A stretch of 64,000 nt of DNA. It comes from Luscinia megarhynchos (lineage: Eukaryota > Chordata > Aves > Passeriformes > Turdidae). This document shows positions 62,501-64,000 of the stretch, piece after piece. The stretch is taken from the NCBI GenBank assembly GCA_034336665.1, contig JAPFBE010000003.1, positions 15,106,360 to 15,170,359 on the forward strand, in the 5' to 3' direction. The translations under genes and the position numbers were made by a program. Below the pieces are notes generated by a model. That model was given only the letters and a program-made list of their open reading frames with translations, searched no databases and had not been told where the DNA came from. Positions within the stretch are counted from its first letter, which is position 1. The number at the start of each line of letters is the position of its first letter.

Positions 62501-64000
62501 GTAAGTTGGCAGGGGGTGTATGTATTATTTATATATACGTTTTAATAGGCTTAACTAACATAGCATTTTTTGTGTTCTGAATTTTAAATATTGTCATTCA
62601 GTCTGTTCCTGGTCTTTATTACTTCTTTTAAATTAAATTATAAGAAATAATCTTACTGGATTTCCAGTCAAATACTTAATATTTTGTATTTACAAGTTGA
62701 CTTTATTCTTTAATTTGCGTGCCTTTGAATATAGGTTTATGTTCAAGATATTGCTGTCATGATCCTGGTTTGCAAAAATACCAAATAAACCTTGAATAAT
62801 ACTCAGAATACTATGTAGCATGATTTGGTAAAGCAATCTCCATTTTAATCTGTTTAGTTTTAGCCATATTGAAATATATAATAGAGTTGTTAAGTACAGC
62901 GTTAAAGTGTGTACTTTTCTGTAAGTTGTAAAATGGTTAATCTTTCAGAATGATAAAAAATGTGTTATTCAGTTCCTGAATAACATGAGCAATTTTGTTT
63001 CAGATTTTGTTTTAAACAATCAGTTATTTTAAAATCTATTAATATGACCAGGGAAATGTTGAGACAATTGTAAAATATATATGTAAAAAATAAAAATATA
63101 TATTTAAGGGGAGCAGGTGTGTACACAATTAAAATATACCTATATATGTGTGTGTGTATACAAATATATACATATACACACATAAATGAAATTTACTGTT
63201 CAGCATTGATTTGGACTTCCTATATCTCTCTCTGTATATTAAAAAGTGTTAAACAATTAACTTCACTTTTCCTCATTGTAATGAGAAAGTTCAGAGATTA
63301 CCTGACAATAGCTAGCAGAATGAATTGTCAGTGTTTTATGATTATTGTAAAATTTAAGATAATCATATATTTTGAGGAAATGTCAAATAAACAAGTATGG
63401 GCCCCTGTCAAAGAATCATAGGAAAATACTGTTTTTCTTGCATTAAACGAACTGTTGACCATTTTTTGCAAAGTCTGGGGCTTGAGACCAGTGACTCAAC
63501 ATTTTTAATTACCGTGGGCTTGATCAGAATGATTCCTTTTAGTAGTTCTGGTGAAAATTTGCTGTTCTTTAGTGCTTTATCTTGCCTGAGCTTCTGTCTG
63601 TCTGGGACTTACTTCTCTTCCAGGTATGCTCAATCTAGGCCATCTCTGCTTTCCTCCTGATAATCCTTTCTTTTCTGGCTCCCAAGAAAATTATATGATG
63701 ATTAGATTATAAAGGACTTGGAGCAGAAGAGATGAGAAGGAAACTGAAACCTGGAGATTTTGGGGGTGGAAAGTGGTGTCTGCAATTTTCTCCCAACATC
63801 ATATATGCGTCCTAGAAACATATTTCTTCAGAGTTAAGACCATTTCTGTAATGGGGATCTTTGGATTTTGGTCACAGTTTGACTGTGAGAATTTTCTTTT
63901 AGAAGTTCTTTTAGAAAAAAAAGCAGCATGTTACCCCAAGGGTCAGATTTTTGGGCAGTCAGCAGGTACTATGTAGCAATATGAAATAACTTTTTCACCC
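62501..64000 (+). other. MAP7D2: Start of MAP7D2 intron 2
   Basis: AT-rich intronic sequence after the donor at 62501, with alternating TA/TG runs. I searched for the next coiled-coil exon (rich in Glu, Arg, Lys and Gln) and did not find it before the window ends. Confidence 0.75.
63139..63182. repeat. Compound (TA)n/(TG)n/(CA)n microsatellite
   Basis: TATATATGTGTGTGTGTATA followed by interrupted TA and CA units. Partly self-complementary. Confidence 0.85.

Noticed and set aside
1..64000. tRNA, rRNA, snRNA, CRISPR or bacterial-type features
   Set aside because: No cloverleaf with tRNA box motifs, no rRNA-like sequence and no spaced repeat array was seen. The genome type is vertebrate.

Overview
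This window is vertebrate nuclear DNA and looks like a bird, probably a songbird. It is AT-rich and CpG-poor with one strong CpG island. It has no operon-like gene packing. Its recognisable interspersed repeats are CR1 LINE fragments, the dominant retroposon of birds, plus a solo LTR of a type I associate with passerine genomes. The species assignment is inference from repeat content and from memory of repeat families; no database search was possible.

The only gene I can support is the 5' end of MAP7D2 (MAP7 domain-containing protein 2, a microtubule-associated protein) on the plus strand. Coding exon 1 (17882-17924) lies in a CpG island (about 16.9-18.48 kb). Coding exon 2 (62423-62500) encodes the start of the basic, charged MAP7 N-terminal coiled coil. 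Both have good splice sites with matching phase. Intron 1 is 44,498 bp and fills most of the window. The rest of the gene lies beyond position 64000.

Layout: (i) 1-16.9 kb is intergenic and repeat-dense: CR1 fragments in both orientations, a nested CR1/LTR-like complex at 5.7-8.0 kb, a solo LTR at 10720-11372, a CR1 tail at 13.2 kb, and two diverged copies of an unnamed ~215-bp repeat. (ii) 16.9-18.48 kb is the CpG-island promoter, containing a 14-unit, 21-bp G-rich minisatellite just upstream of exon 1. (iii) 18.5-62.4 kb is intron 1, nearly free of recognisable transposons (two CR1 copies). It holds a CpG-retaining possible regulatory element near 49.5 kb, a small CpG-dense patch with a CTCF-like motif at 59.4-59.6 kb, and small local duplications. 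(iv) 62.5-64 kb is the start of intron 2.

I found no tRNA, rRNA, snRNA, CRISPR, operon or intact viral gene, and nothing that amounts to a new biological system. The most interesting items are the promoter minisatellite with an in-frame upstream extension of the MAP7D2 reading frame, the CpG/CTCF patch 3 kb before exon 2, the 49.5-kb element, and the unexplained duplicated segments.
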